Positions 33,461 to 45,972 of a stretch of DNA of 64,000 bases are shown piece by piece. The stretch is taken from assembly GCA_015501585.1 (NCBI GenBank), contig JADNRY010000094.1:149035-213034 (forward strand). The letters are read 5' to 3'. Position 1 is the first letter of the stretch. Every line of letters starts with the position of its first letter. Position numbers and translations under genes: made by a program. The notes beneath the pieces are model-generated. The model was not told where the DNA came from and made no database searches. It worked only from the letters and a program-made list of their open reading frames with translations. This DNA comes from Rhodocollybia butyracea. Lineage: Eukaryota > Basidiomycota > Agaricomycetes > Agaricales > Omphalotaceae.

Positions 33461-34404
33461 AGCTCAAGTTAATATTGAGTTGGACAGAACCGCCATAGAT
33501 ATCAAGCGCCATTACTGGATCATGGCTTGATCATGGCAGAGATACACGACTGTGGTGGTCTATTTTCCGTACCGCGTATCTTTTGAGTCTGCCGCCAGCT
33601 ACACTAACACTAACCTACATTAACCTACACTACATTCCCGAGGCTCCCTAACTTCTGACCTATCAAAATAAAATCGCAATAGCAATAGCAATGGCAATAG
33701 CAATTCCAATCCAAATCCTACTTCCCATCCTACTTCCCGCCCGCTCCTACACCCGATCAACCCAAAACCTACTCCCGCGCTCGTTGAGTTGGAGCCAGAG
33801 CCCGATGAGCCCGATGACGTCTTTGCTTGATATGGTGCAAGATGGGCAAGTCGCCTTTGCAAATGCTGGTGGTGTAGGTTCTGAGGATGTACTAAGTTAT
33901 ACGAACATACCCAACATATGAGTGCAAACAAAAAACGAATTAGTGAGATAATACGGAGGAGTTTACATATATTCGAGAGTACTTTATTGCCTAAATACTT
34001 CTCATACAACTGATTCTGGATCTGAATATCCACGCTCCCCTTGTAGGCACGAAGGCATAGGCCATCCCTCATCCCATGACGCCGTCCCTTCCTCACGACG
34101 ATCTTCCTCTAACCCCGCCACCTCCTTCGTGTTATGCGGGGGATAGCACGTGGAATTGATAGATATATGGAGTAGTACCAATTTTTCGAGGGTACTTTGC
34201 CTCGAGGACGTCACTGGTGAGGGCGATGTGTCAGAATCGTTGGATAGTAAGGCGCATCACAAAGAGTGCGTGGCGTTGGTGTTGGAGGAAGCGAAGACAT
34301 GGCTCATTGACGAATGATGGGATTGGGCCAGGTAGTATTGTCGGGTTACGAGTGTATTGTAATCATGGAAGAGTCCGAGGTTTGTAATTATGTTTTCTTA
34401 AATG
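33461..34404. other. Intergenic with Asn/Ser-repeat remnant
   Basis: No supported gene. At 33667-33700 an AATAGC-type hexamer run would encode alternating Asn-Ser/Gly in one plus frame that continues Pro/Glu-rich to a stop at about 33820, which could be a leftover of a low-complexity exon. The minus-strand open frame over the same DNA looks like its shadow. Confidence 0.35.
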
Positions 34405-34530
34405 CTGGGTCACGCCTATAGATACAGCGGACGGGATAAACACCGTAACTTGAACTAGATGTATATTAGATTTAGAATTAGCTTCCAAAGCAACACGTAC
34501 TGGAACAAATTCTACCGAGAAAATCCCTCT
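34405..34530 (-). pseudogene. Fragment of a fifth membrane-gene copy
   Basis: The sequence 'cacgcctatagatacagcgg...aacttgaactagat...ttagcttccaaagcaacacgtactg' aligns with the intron 1 region of copies 2 and 3 (exon 1 end, intron, exon 2 start, for example 35215-35325). It lies just past the 3' end of copy 3. Only about 120 bases remain. Confidence 0.65.
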
Positions 34531-34549
34531 ACTGCATACGGTATATAAT

Positions 34550-35472
34550 TCACGAACTGTACATCGGCAGATCCCCCTTAGGAACGACTTTTGGTGGGAT
34601 AAGCCCAGGTATAGCGTATATCACAGCGCAGAGCAACTCGGGAACAGCGATAAGAGGGTACCAGAAATGCTCGTTGTTGGCTTTGGTGAAGTCGTTTATG
34701 GTGGCGACGGAGAATACCTCACGGATGAGTAACAGCAGCGCTATGACGCCGAATAGGAGCGAGACGTGTCGGGGACGCAGGCCGATGGATGATTTTAAAG
34801 GGTCTTTCTCTGAACGAAGAGTTAAGGGAAATTGGAAAGGAAGGAATAAGGAGGCTGCGTACTTTGGTGTTCGGCTCTGATAAGAACCAGAGTCTGTAAG
34901 ACTTGGAAGATAGTGAGGACCAAGAATATAACGGCGCTGGCTTTGCGTAAAGCGAGTCCAGTGCTGCTTGTTGGGTTCGAGGAAATAATGTCGATACCAG
35001 CGATACCCAGAGCCACAGGTATTGTGAGCGCAATACGGATAAGGCGACGGTTTCGAGCGAAGTGTAGAATGTTACCGATGATGGGAACCGGATGATCGAC
35101 GTTGTCGCATAATTCGAGTCGGTCCACGACGAGGGTATACGCAGAATAAAGCAGGCCGAAGAAACCGACTGAGAACAGGACTTCTGTGGCAATAAAGACA
35201 CCCTCGCTTTCTCCAGCGCTTGTGACGCCTATCGATACAGCGCGCAGAACGAACGCTGTAACTCGAACTAGATGGGTGGATGTTAGAGTTAGAAGCAGCT
35301 TCAGAGCAGCCAACGTACTGAGACAGAACAAAGTCATTGTAAAGAGCACCCTCCGTCGTTCATGTATAATCTTGAACAAGAAAAACACAGTAAGAGGCGC
35401 ATACAAAACAGCGAAGATGGCAGCAGCCGGGATAGACTCCCAGCCGGAGATTTTGGCAAAGTTGACTGCCAT
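34550..35472 (-). CDS. Multi-span membrane protein, copy 3 (intact)
   Basis: Exons 35472-35319, 35267-34863 and 34809-34550 join in frame to give 272 residues. It starts MAVNFAKISGWESIP; the rest follows copy 2 closely (FCLIRVTAFVLRAV, GFFGLLYSAYTLV, IDIISSNPTSST, FLVLTIFQVLQTLV, FGVIALLLLIREVF, PGLIPPKVV). Intron 1 (GTACGT...CTAG) and intron 2 (GTACGC...TTCAG) are at the same positions and phases as in copy 2. No lesion found, so it is probably functional. Same uncertain DUF7702-like family. Confidence 0.85.
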
Positions 35473-37565
35473 CTAGTAGTAGTGAGTTTGAGAAAAAGAG
35501 GAGAAACGAAGATGAAAAGTTGTTCGGCGCATCGCTTTTATAGCTACTTCGCTTCAGATGAAAGCAAAAAGTCAAAATTGATCTACCATGTGGCGGTGTT
35601 CCGTTGGTGATGCGACGGTGCCATAATCGGCTGCACGGCTGGAAGGTAAAGCGGAAAGGAGCCTCCATAAAAGGACGACAGGGTGTACAATAATTGACCT
35701 AACCATTGCTGCGGGGAATCGGGGTGAGAAAAATCCGAGGCAGATGTCGGAACTTTTAAGAACCGGCGATAAGGCCCGATATCTCAATATAATGACCATT
35801 ATAGATACGGTATTGATAAGGGCGTATATGAATAAAGGTCGGTCAGATAAGATGACGGTCTGATGGCCACTTATGGACCTTATGGGCCCTGATGTGCGTT
35901 CAGCTTCAACGTTAACGTAGCAGATAGACTATGTACATATGCTAGGCCTAGTTTCTGGTGTGATTAGTACATTCACATGCATCACAAGCTCAACTACTGA
36001 CAATTTCTCATCACTTGAGCAGCCGGTGCATCACGAGTTATTGACAAGTTACCATCTTTTTGATGGTTCTTACAGAGGTAGTAGTACGAGTGGAATACAT
36101 GTATTTTAACTGTTACGGACAGGTGGGATGATATTTATTTAACTGCTGCACAAACTATAGGCCTTGGGAGCCATCGGAATGGGACAGGTTCATATAACTG
36201 GGCCGACTTCATTATCGTTATCGGGTTACCTCATATCATGTCAAGATAAGGCCCTTATATTGCTGATGTCATTATCTTGCCAATTTCAAATCTCCGACAG
36301 AAACGAGACGACTCGGAATTCAAATTCCATTCACTCGTCAGATCTCCAAAAAGAACGGTACCACCAGCCCATAGTACTTATACGGTATACTACTTGGGCA
36401 CTCATAGGGATTTCCTACTTTAGAGCTCCGCCTGACCAATGACCAGAGCGAGTTCCAACTGCCGATCCCCCGTTGTATAGCGAATAGCGATTCGCAAACA
36501 CTCGACGCCACTATTACAGCACTACTAGTGATAAACATGATTGAGTTTGGCTTCGAGTGTACTCTTAAGTGTGGGAGAACCAGGAGCTTGGCAATTCGAT
36601 GAGCAGCATGAGCATGCCCCCAGGCTGAACATAGGCTCGTGCTAAAGAATCCGAGAACGATGATACCGACCAGGGGCAATTAGCACTGAGTACTGATTCT
36701 CGGCATTCCATCGTTCAAGCATCGAGATATCGACGTCTTGAGCTCTACCTGGCCTGACCAGGGACCGGAACGACTCGTTGGGTATGATCAAATTTTAGAA
36801 CTGCTAATTGGATAGCAATGATTCTAGTAAATGCAACGAATTGTTCACTCCTCCGTGAGTGAAAATCGACAATGTATGTCCCTATATGTTAGGGGTTCAG
36901 CCTTCCATTACTTACCTAGTATTATTCCAGTAGTATTCTCTATGTATACGCCCCGCCTCACTGGCTCCACCTGACTACCGTTACCGACTCGGATTCTCCG
37001 TACATACAAGTTTAATCTCGCATATCAACTGTCAGTCCTTCAGGCGCCATTATCTATCAGCTATCAGCGCCCAATGCTCGCCGGGCCTAGGAAGAATAAG
37101 AAAGCATAGGTAAGTAGGCATGGGCTCGATAGCTCAAGTTAATAACAGGAGTTTGGCAATGCGATAAGCGTGAGTTTCTGTCAGTCAACAAAGCCCTCCA
37201 CTCCCCGTTTTCAGACTAGTGGAAATGACACTACACCTCGAGGCTTGGTTGAGGCTCGCAGCTCAAGTGCTGCTGAGATGGTCGGTGAAGTCCGTGTCCC
37301 GCCCCTCTCGTGTAGGAAAAAATGACCAGAACTAAGTATTTTTCCATTTCCTATCTTTTTGGTACTTCCTTTTCAATTATATGAGTTCCTGCTTCGTAGT
37401 ACATATGTTTCACGCCTATCGAAGCCCTCGCTGATTGCAATTAGCACACAATTAGTATACAAAGGGTGGATGCTAAGCTACAATGCTTAATGCAGACCAA
37501 ATACACCAATCACAAGCGAAAAAGATAGCACCTCCAACAAAAAGCAAAGAGATAAAAAAAGTGGA
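35473..37565. repeat. Duplicated upstream region (with 32288-33460)
   Basis: Contains the copy 3 promoter and, from about 36290, blocks shared with 32560-33460. The part 35760-36290 is unique and includes short inverted motifs around GGCCCTTATATTG and GGACCTTATGGGCCC. No gene supported. Confidence 0.65.
35536..35543 (-). promoter_or_regulatory. TATA box, membrane gene copy 3
   Basis: Minus-strand TATAAAAG followed by CGATGCGC, about 64 bases upstream of the start at 35472, as in copy 2. The corresponding site of copy 4 reads TATAAGAT (about 38571-38580) and copy 1 lacks it. Confidence 0.65.
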
Positions 37566-38485
37566 TCATGTTTGATAATAGCCTTGGGTGTACAGGGGCA
37601 GATCCGGAGGATTATCAACTTTCGGAGGGATAAGCCCAGGAATAGTGTATATCACAGCGCAAAGCCACTCGGGTAGAGCAACGAGAGGGTACCAGAGATC
37701 TTCGTCGTTGGCTTTGGAGAGGTCGTTTATGGTGGCGACTGTAAATACTTCGCGGACGAGTAGCAGCAACGCCATGACGCCGAAAAAGAGCGAAACATGG
37801 GGTTTCTCAAGGGTCTTTGTCTGAATGAAGAGTTAGACTTGGGGAGATGTGTATAAAGGGAGGTACGCACTTGAATGTTCAGCCCGGATGAGAACTACAG
37901 TCTGTAAAACTTGGACGATAGTGAGGATCAAGAAAACGACTGCACTGGCTTTGCGCAACGTGATTCCAGTGCTGTTTGTTGGATTCGAGGACGTCATATC
38001 GATACCGACGATACCCAAAATCATAGCAACTACGAGGGCAAGGCGGAATAGACGGCGGTTTCGAGCGAAGTGTAGGATATCACCAATGGTAGAAGTAGGA
38101 TGGTTATCGTCGCATAATTCGAGTCTGTCCAAGACGAGGGTATATGCAGAATATAGCAGTCCGAAGAAACCGACTGAAAAGAGGACTTCTGTAGCGATGA
38201 AGACCCCCTCGTCTTCTCCAACGCTTGTGACGCCTATGGATATTGCACGCAGGGTGAACGCCGCTACTCGAACTGGATAGATGTTAGAAGCATTACTAGT
38301 ATTTCGTCAATAGGCACCAACATACTGAGACAAAACAGAGTCATCGTAAACAGCACCCTTTGTCGCTCATGGATAATCTTGTACAAAAAAACCACAAAAA
38401 GAGGTGAATACAAAACAGCGAAGATCGCAGCAGCAGGGATAGACTCCCAGCCGAAGAGTTCAGGGAAGTCAAGTGTTACAGTCAT
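37566..38485 (-). pseudogene. Membrane-protein gene copy 4, exon 3 frameshift
   Basis: Exons 38485-38326 and 38272-37871 join in frame (MTVTLDFPELFGW..., FCLIRVAAFTLRAI, GFFGLLYSAYILVLDRLELC). Exon 3 should start after CATTCAG at about 37823, but a short deletion there gives an immediate TGA (AAAGACCCTTGA) and leaves the conserved downstream frame (HVSLFFGVMALLLLVREVF...PGLIPPKV) out of phase. No alternative acceptor restores it. The product would lack the last two or three helices. Otherwise well preserved, so the loss is recent or is an assembly error. Confidence 0.7.
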
Positions 38486-39506
38486 CTAGTAGTAAGCTTC
38501 AAGAGAAAAAGGAAAGAAAAAGGAGAAGAGAAACGAGGATGTCGAGGAAAGGAGGCTTCGCGGGCACATCGATCTTATACATACGTCGCTTCAGATGAGA
38601 CACAAAGTCAAAATTGATCTAACATAGCTAAGTACAGGTCCCAGGAGGAAATGAAGAGCATGTGGCGGTGCTCCGTCGGTGTTCGCATCAGTGCGACGGT
38701 ACCGTAGGCTGCACAACAGTCCCAGAAAGGGACGAGATGGTGTACAATGTACGTATCAACATGAGGTGTGATAACCTAGACCACTCTTACGGGAAACTGG
38801 CAGTGCGTATGCACTGGACCCATATCAAACGAGACGACTCGGAATTTCGTCTGGCAACCCCTGCACCCCGTGAAGAACAGTATCATCTAATTATAATTTT
38901 TCCGGTAGCTCGTAGTAGTAACTACACACCCATAGCCATGGGAGCTCCAAAAATATCTACAGCGCTGCGCACTGGACATCAAATCTAATTTTCACAGATT
39001 GAGTGAGGCAGCTGCTGCCTCAATCTTTCCGACTGATTCCATCCATCCCGTGGCAGAACATACAATTTTTAGAGCTCCACATGACGACTCACTGGTACTG
39101 AAGTACCTGATCATTATGTCTACTCACTGGCCAACCTGCATTTTTGACCAGAGTCTATACAGTACTAAAAATTGAAACCGCGCTCTGTTCTACTTCTCTT
39201 TACGCTCACGGCTAGTTCGGCGGAAATTCGCAGCCTGTGGTTGAAAAGAGGTACCTGAAATCATCTGAGGTTAAGATTAAGGATGAGATTAAAGATCTAG
39301 AACTGGAAGAATGCAGGAGCCGTAGGAGATTCCGTAACTAGTAAAACACTGGTTTTTGCGAGTCTTCCGAGTGAATGATGCTGTTTATATGTATCTTTGA
39401 ATTGAAATAAAATCACGATTACTTTACAACCAGCATATAAGCGTAAACCTCCGATGTATAATGAGCGAAATCACAGCTAGTCCTCGGTTGCGTGGAAGAT
39501 CATTGT
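38486..39506. other. Intergenic
   Basis: Upstream region of copy 4, with GTGTGGCGGTGCTCCGTCGG-type text shared with the other copies. No gene supported from 38660 to 39506. Confidence 0.45.
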
Positions 39507-40611
39507 TCACGGGTGGTCAGTACCCTCGATGATAGGAACAAGCGACACCTCTCCTTCGGCCTGGAGTCGGATCCAAGGGCAAACGATGGGGCCAGACGTT
39601 ACCCATTCAGTTATTGCTACCCCGATTGCGTTGGTTATATTATTAAAATTGCTGTCATCGATGGGGACCTCAGAGCGGTGCCATCCTTCCTCCAAGGGTA
39701 GTCGCTCTTGCTCAAAGAATGTCTGTACAAAACTGCCCAGGTGAGGAGGCGTAATCAGCTATAAGTTGTATCTAGTATCCAGTATTCACAGGACGACCAC
39801 TTACTTCTTGGGCGCAACACCAGTAGTCACATTCCCTATGACACTAAGATAGAAACCGGATTCGATAATCCGAACAGTCAACTCCTTGATTGTATTAGTG
39901 AGGTTTGGGTTGATGAGGCTGTCCTCCGCAAGACGTTGAACCAACACCTGTGCTGCTGAGGTAGTATTATAGTAATCCGCGCCGGGATTCGAGTTTTTAA
40001 GCGTGGCGAACACGGTCTCGTTGAAGTGGATATTGTTCCCAATAGGAAGATCATTTCTTGATAAAGAGACGTCGTGCTCGATAGTGCCGTGACTAGGACA
40101 CCATATGTGGGCAAGGTGAGCCTATAGGTTTCGAGTAACTGGTTCAACAATTGGAATTACGCACAGTGCAAGTTCTTTCAAGGCAAAGTTATCTGCATTG
40201 TTCAGTGGTAAGAAGCCCGATTTTGGCTACCATACGCATGAGATTAGTAGGCTGGAAGTTGAATCCGTCTAGGAAACGGTTAGATTATTTTACATTTGGA
40301 TCTGTTAAACGGGAAAACCAATTACTCACCTTGAATTGCGCCCAGTACAATGGGAATAGTGATATTCCTTCCATTCCTAGGCAAGAATCCATGGTTTGCC
40401 AGGTTGTTGAGTAGTAGTAACAGTCAATCTTTGTGGCATAGGAGGGTGGTCATACAGCAACATACGTGTTCAAGCCATGACATGGGCCCCGAGAATCAGT
40501 AAGCAGAGGCGCCTGCCACTGATGCGCACTCCAGTCAATCAAGCCAGAATTAGTTCCTCTGACTCCAATGGAAACAGTAAGCGCAATGAGCGAAATGAGC
40601 AAATTCTTCAT
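39507..40611 (-). pseudogene. Heme-thiolate (unspecific) peroxygenase, broken
   Basis: Related to secreted fungal peroxygenases/chloroperoxidases, which use peroxide and a cysteine-ligated heme to oxidise organic substrates. Signal peptide MKNLLISLIALTVSIGVRG, then DSRGPCHGLN: the heme-ligand Cys of the usual PCP motif is present but the following Pro is His. Next, LANHGFLPRNGRNI, GFNFQPTNLMRMVAKIG, HGTIEHDVSLSR (the EHD acid-base motif), NSNPGADYYNTTSAAQV, and EERLPLEEGW-like FFEQERLPLEEGWHR. Lesions: intron 1 ends ...CAACAA|CCTGG, so the AG acceptor is AA, and an extra T at about 40200 (GAACAATGCAGATAA) frameshifts into a stop. Two lesions plus the odd active site suggest a pseudogene. Confidence 0.8.
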
Positions 40612-43315
40612 GGACTGAAAACTGAGATAAAGGATGTAGAATGTCTGGAAACAGGAGCATTTTATATCAATCGAGACGTCCCGTTAATACCTTCCCATAC
40701 AGAGGAGCTTCGCACCGACAGTATGTGCCAAGATGGAAATATAACAGCATTTTCCTGCACCGCTGCGGTTAAAGAAACAACGAACGAGAACAGGATTGAA
40801 GTGTTACATACCATTTTCTTGATGGCGGCTTGATGGCGGTGAGACCAAGAATTGTTATCTTCTTCGGGCATACCTGTTACTTGGGATGGCAAAAGGAAAA
40901 TACGGATGCATATACCTCGACTAAGGCTTGACATATTGGGCTGTTTTCTCATTCCCTCATCATCTCCAACCCAGTACTACAAGGCGGGTTCAAGCATGAA
41001 GAAAAAAGATGCCCAAGTGTACGATTAATGGTACCCTCGATTATCCCGGCTTGACAAAAATCAACTAGCGCTGGGCGAGCCACAGCTATTCCGGAGCTCC
41101 GAACCAACTTACCTAAAGTAGCACAAAGTTTTCTGAGTGGTGCACAGCGAATACATGCCAATATCATACGGTCTGATTGTACAAGTAGACTTTCGTGAGA
41201 TATCAGCACTTTAGCCCAGAGACAGAAAAAAGAAGGCAGTACTTATTGAGTTTCATTGTCTTTGGCTGGGCACTAGGTTTACGAGAAATCTCCGGTGGGA
41301 GGGAGCATCCGACGACCACGTACGGTGGGGCTATTTGGAGCAATTGGAACGAACATCTTCAACCTGTGGGCTTGGTGATGAGTCCTTCGGACCTTCTTGA
41401 TTCTTGACTCTCCGAGTCCCTTGCATTTGCATTCACTGTGAAACAGAAACTCATAATTTTGCAGTGAACGAGCTGTACACCCAGAGAATTGTGTGCGTTG
41501 AAGAACGCGGTTATAGTAGGAGTCCAGAGGAACTCTGGGCAAGCTCCGGGATCATGGAGTTCTATTCCTCATGTCCAGGTATCTAATCAAATTTATTAAC
41601 TTGTGCTTGACGCGAGGGCAAGAAAGTCAAACTGTTCATTTGCAATGGTCCCTAGGTGAGGTTAGAGTGAGCCCCACGTGCGGCAGCTTTGTATAATATT
41701 TGGGAATCGGCGGTCTACTGTCTTCTGCTAGGAAAGTACCGCCGACAGTTTGAAGTGAGTGTCACGAATTGTTACTAGTCTGCGTATGAACCAGTCCCAA
41801 GTACGGATAGTACCGTTCTTTTCGTAGCTATTGGAAAGGGAAGGAGAGGGTAAAAAATGATATTGCGCCCGGGATTCGATATAAGAACGCAATTACTCTC
41901 GAAAGCTGGCCATTGGAACCAATGAGCAGCATGGGAAGGGTCGGCAGGTAGCGAGAAATAGGCTGTCCGATATGTTGCTCGAATAAAGGGAGTTTTCGAC
42001 GCACTGAAGATCCGCAGCCTTGAAGCGTGCGAGAACTCCGGGTGCGAGAGAGGGAAGTTTCGAATTTGACGCGAAAAAGTGTCAACAACAGTGTTCTGTT
42101 CTCTTGCAATGTGGTGAAGAACACGACTCGTATCTACATTGGAGTTGAGGAAACTGTCAAGACGTCAACAGCCGAGCGTTGAATGGAATTGAATGCCTTT
42201 GGTGGGTCGAGAGAGTGAACTGATTTCATGTTGTCTAATGAACACAGTTCGCTGGATGTCGGATTGTATGATACGATAGTACCAGTGGATGGTAGATAGT
42301 ACACGGAGTGCTTCGACGAACGAGATTGTGTCGTTCTGTGCATTGAAACTTGCAGGGGATTGGAGAGAAGAAACTATAAGCAAGAGTCAACGTGAAGGTT
42401 CAAAAAGCCAGAAGCTAGAAACTGAAAGAAACATCATAGTAAATGGTCATGATCGTCTCCGTAAAAGAGTCCCAATTGTTAGCTTCAAAGAACAGGATTA
42501 GCCAGACGCGTCGTGCTAATTATGTCAAGCTTAGATGTTGGGTAAGGCGGGAGCTTGACAGGCATATTTGAGTAGACATTACATAGCAAAGGACAAAGGA
42601 GAGTGTTGAAGAAGTTGGAACCGGTTGGTCTAACCAGTCAAAACTTGGAATTTGTGTGAAAGCGACGACGGGAAGGAGTCGCAATGAACTCGTTGATAGC
42701 AGAAATGACTTTGGGTTTGGATTCGGCACAGTAAGAGTCCAGATTCAATATTCAATATTCAGGCCTCAGGGCCCATAGTTGCTTTCTAGTTGTAGTGACC
42801 TGACCTGTTTCCTCGCCAAAGCAATTAAAACATTTTGAAAGAATTCATATTGTGCCAAAGATGTGAGTTAAGAGCAGGGTCGAGTGGCAGATGGATATTG
42901 AAGCTGAAGCGCTGAAGAGCCGCAAAGTCGTGTATATTCTATATGCGGATTGTGGGGACATGGACTCGAAGGAAGGAGTTATGGGAAGGAAGGAAGGCGT
43001 AGCGCTCAAACTCGGATAAACCGGGCCACTAGTGTCCCGGGCGGCTATATAACTTTTTCGTTTGTTAATCGTCCCACCGCAACCGAAAAACCTAAAAAAA
43101 CGCTGTGACCACCTTGATATGTTGGCAATCTTAGCTGTGGCTGGAAGGAACAGCCCAATTCATGTCTTGGACGTCGAACTGGGAACCAAAGATGAAAAGT
43201 CGCAAAAGGGTTTGTTGGAGCAGCAATGGTCAGGAAGAATACTACTACCAGTTTGCGGATTTGACGTTTACTTCTGAAATCGTATGCATGCGCTCATTCA
43301 AATAGTACCACTCTA
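40612..43315. other. No supported gene
   Basis: Open frames here are short and unrecognised on both strands. The region from about 42980 to 43315 may hold the lost 5' part of the PP2C relic, but no motif supports that. Confidence 0.4.
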
Positions 43316-44552
43316 ATGAAATTTTGGTCTAGAAGTATACTCTCTGGAGACTCTATCACTGTTTATTTCCTTGACAACCCCGACCACGAAGACGACCACC
43401 GTTCGTACATCGCAGTGCTCGACGGCCATAACGGTCCCGCAATGAGCGACTTTCTCTGTGACCACTTCATCGGAATACGTCGCGTACGCCTTATCCCAGC
43501 TTCCTCAGCAACACGAACCCGACGAACCCGCCGGATTCTTCGATGATCCAGCTTCTGCGCCAGCTTCGATATCCACCAAGCCCTCGTCAACGACACCATC
43601 AAACACGCATTCAAAGAAATTGACAACGCCATGATCGACGTCAGGCGTCCTCTCCTCCCCTTCCAACTCCAAAACCAACGCCATCCGCTCCATAGACTAC
43701 GCCCACACCGGCTCATGTGCCCTACTATCTATCTACGAATCTGACACCAAGCTTCTCCGCATCGCCCTCACTGACGAATCCCGTGCTATCCTCGGGAACA
43801 AAGTGCGCTCGGAGGCTAAAGACGGGGACGCGCATACGTATAGCTATCAAGTATACGTGCTCTCCGAGGACCAGAATGGGTACAACCCGAAGGAGGTGGC
43901 GAGGCTGCAGGCGGGGCATAACGTCGTGAAGAAGGGACGCGTCATGGGATGGGGGATTCCATTCGATATAACTCATTCACCACCCGCATCCGAAAAGGAG
44001 ACTTCCTCATCATGGCCTCCGACGGCCTTTGGGACTGCCTCACAAGTGACAAAACTGGCAGCCTCGTCAGGCTCTGGCTCCAAACTAACTTGTCCGCCGT
44101 ATACACTGACGCACCCATGTGGGACTTTCAGCTTTCCCCCCAGTCCCACAATCCCAATCCCCGGACGACAAAGCCAAATCCCAACAAGACGAAACCTATG
44201 ACCGCGACCAGCTGCCTCGTGAAAAAACTACGGACGATAACACGGTGATATATCCTTGGTGGAAGACCGCAAGACGAGTCGTTCATTGCAACTGGGATGC
44301 CAGCGCTGCGGCGTGAATGCGCTTCGGGGGCGGATGTAGATTTGTCGAAGGCATTGGTCTGGTGCCGTCGAGGGCGAGGAGATATAGGTGGGTGGGCGTT
44401 TATTCTTCTCCGCTCCGTATCTTTGTTCTAAGCTGATTCGTGTTGTTTCCTTTTTTCTTTGTAGGGATGATACTGCGATTGCTGTTACGTTTTTAGGGTT
44501 TCTAGAGTCGAGTAATTATCTACTATATACTACGTATATGAGATATAGGTAG
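43316..44552 (+). pseudogene. PP2C-type Ser/Thr phosphatase, broken
   Basis: Metal-dependent protein phosphatase motifs occur in order but in different frames: VLDGHNGPAMSDFLCDHF (43412-43465, Asp of the DGH motif), FDIHQALVNDTIKHAFKEID (about 43567), YAHTGSCALL and LTDESRAILG (43700-43800), RIRKGDFLIMASDGLWD (about 43985-44035, metal-binding Asp), and after an intron (donor near 44388, acceptor at 44462) RDDTAIAVTFLGF. At least three frame changes separate these blocks and could not be explained by introns with good splice sites. The layout resembles fungal pyruvate-dehydrogenase-phosphatase-like PP2Cs. Confidence 0.75.
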
Positions 44553-45972
44553 GATACGTTGGTGCAGCAGTATACCTTTTCCAATTCTAGATGAAGGCAA
44601 GATACATATCCAGCGCGACTGTAAATCTCGAGATGTTGTATCATGGAGGGTTTTACCATATTTGATCGGGGCTCATGCTCATCGCATTTCCGGATACCTA
44701 TTCAAACACCAACCAAGGCAGCCAACTTGAACTTATAGCAAAAACGTCGCAGTATCTCGGACTGACTTTGGAGATTTCCGGCCATGCGTAAATTCTTGAA
44801 GGATTCAAGGGCAACTTGGGTGAGTCCTCTGGAGACAATTCATGGAAAACGCATGTCCATTGTGTGACATAGAACTACATAGAAGGGTGATCTATATTCG
44901 CTGAGCATCGTTGAAGAAACAAGAGTCCACCTAGTCAACAATTATGTATATCGCTGCCAATCATACATCGATTATTGATCTTCAGTTCTTGGTAAATCTT
45001 CAGAGTCTCTGTCTGCACTTCGATAGCAAGTTAGGTTCAAGCATTCAAACTTGGGAAATATGGAACGACTTGTTCTCACTGACTTCATCGACCATGGGGA
45101 CGTTTTCCATGCTGGAATCGCAGTGCTGGTAATTTGTTCTGACGCATGTTGTGATAACCTTCAAGACAGCATCAGCTCCAACCCTGGCTAGCTCCAACCT
45201 GCCCCAACAGCTCCAACCCTCTCCAACTCCGCTAGCTCCAACCCCGGCTCGCTGTACCGACAGATCAAGGGTTAAGAACCGAATACGGCAGAACCGTGTG
45301 GATCAAGGGCAGCAGATCTAGGGCAGATACAAAATACAAGTGAATGCCGGGTGCCCAGCGAGTGCGCTGACATGACATAGAAGAGAACAATTGTTCAGCT
45401 CCTTCCCATCCGCAACAAAATCCAAGAAGTAGCGAGGTGCTCTTGATTTCCGGCGTCAACTTTTTAGACGGAGCTACTCTAAGCCTAGCCAATGCCTGAC
45501 AAATTGGGTAAAGTCTTTGGGAACCGTCCTTCGGGCTTCAGCACTCATCGGGCCCGGTATTGCGTCCTGGATCATACTGCCAAGCCACTGATGGCAATGG
45601 CCTGTAAGTTGTAACTATCTTCGGTCATCTAAATTAAGAGATTTAATCATGGATTTAATATCTTATTGCCGAATGGGGGGATGGGGCAACGTTGAGATAG
45701 AAGGAGAAGATTACAAGACATTAGATGGGAATGCCAATATTAAACCTAAGTCTCTCTTTATCGCAACCATAATGTCATGATGACCCGACTCGAATCATTC
45801 CGAGTTTTTTCTACAACTTGCCTTGGCCCTCCTGGGGTTGACTACTAGCGATATTTCAAATTGGCGAGCTCTTGGGTGAGATAAGTGAGATAGCATAACT
45901 CTGACCTTGTCCTTCCAAAGCCTAGTTACAGATGATCACACAAAGATTGATCACTAGTCTGAGGAAACAAGA
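44553..45972. other. Intergenic with AGCTCCAACCC tandem repeat
   Basis: No gene supported. At 45174-45250 a degenerate tandem motif (CAGCTCCAACCCTGGCTAG) repeats about five times. From about 45600 the base composition shifts to CpG-poor. Confidence 0.45.

Noticed and set aside
33620..34096. 158-residue minus-strand open frame with hydrophobic Leu run
   Set aside because: It is antisense to the Asn/Ser hexamer run; the Leu/Gly runs are the complement of a simple repeat, and no splice or family support exists.
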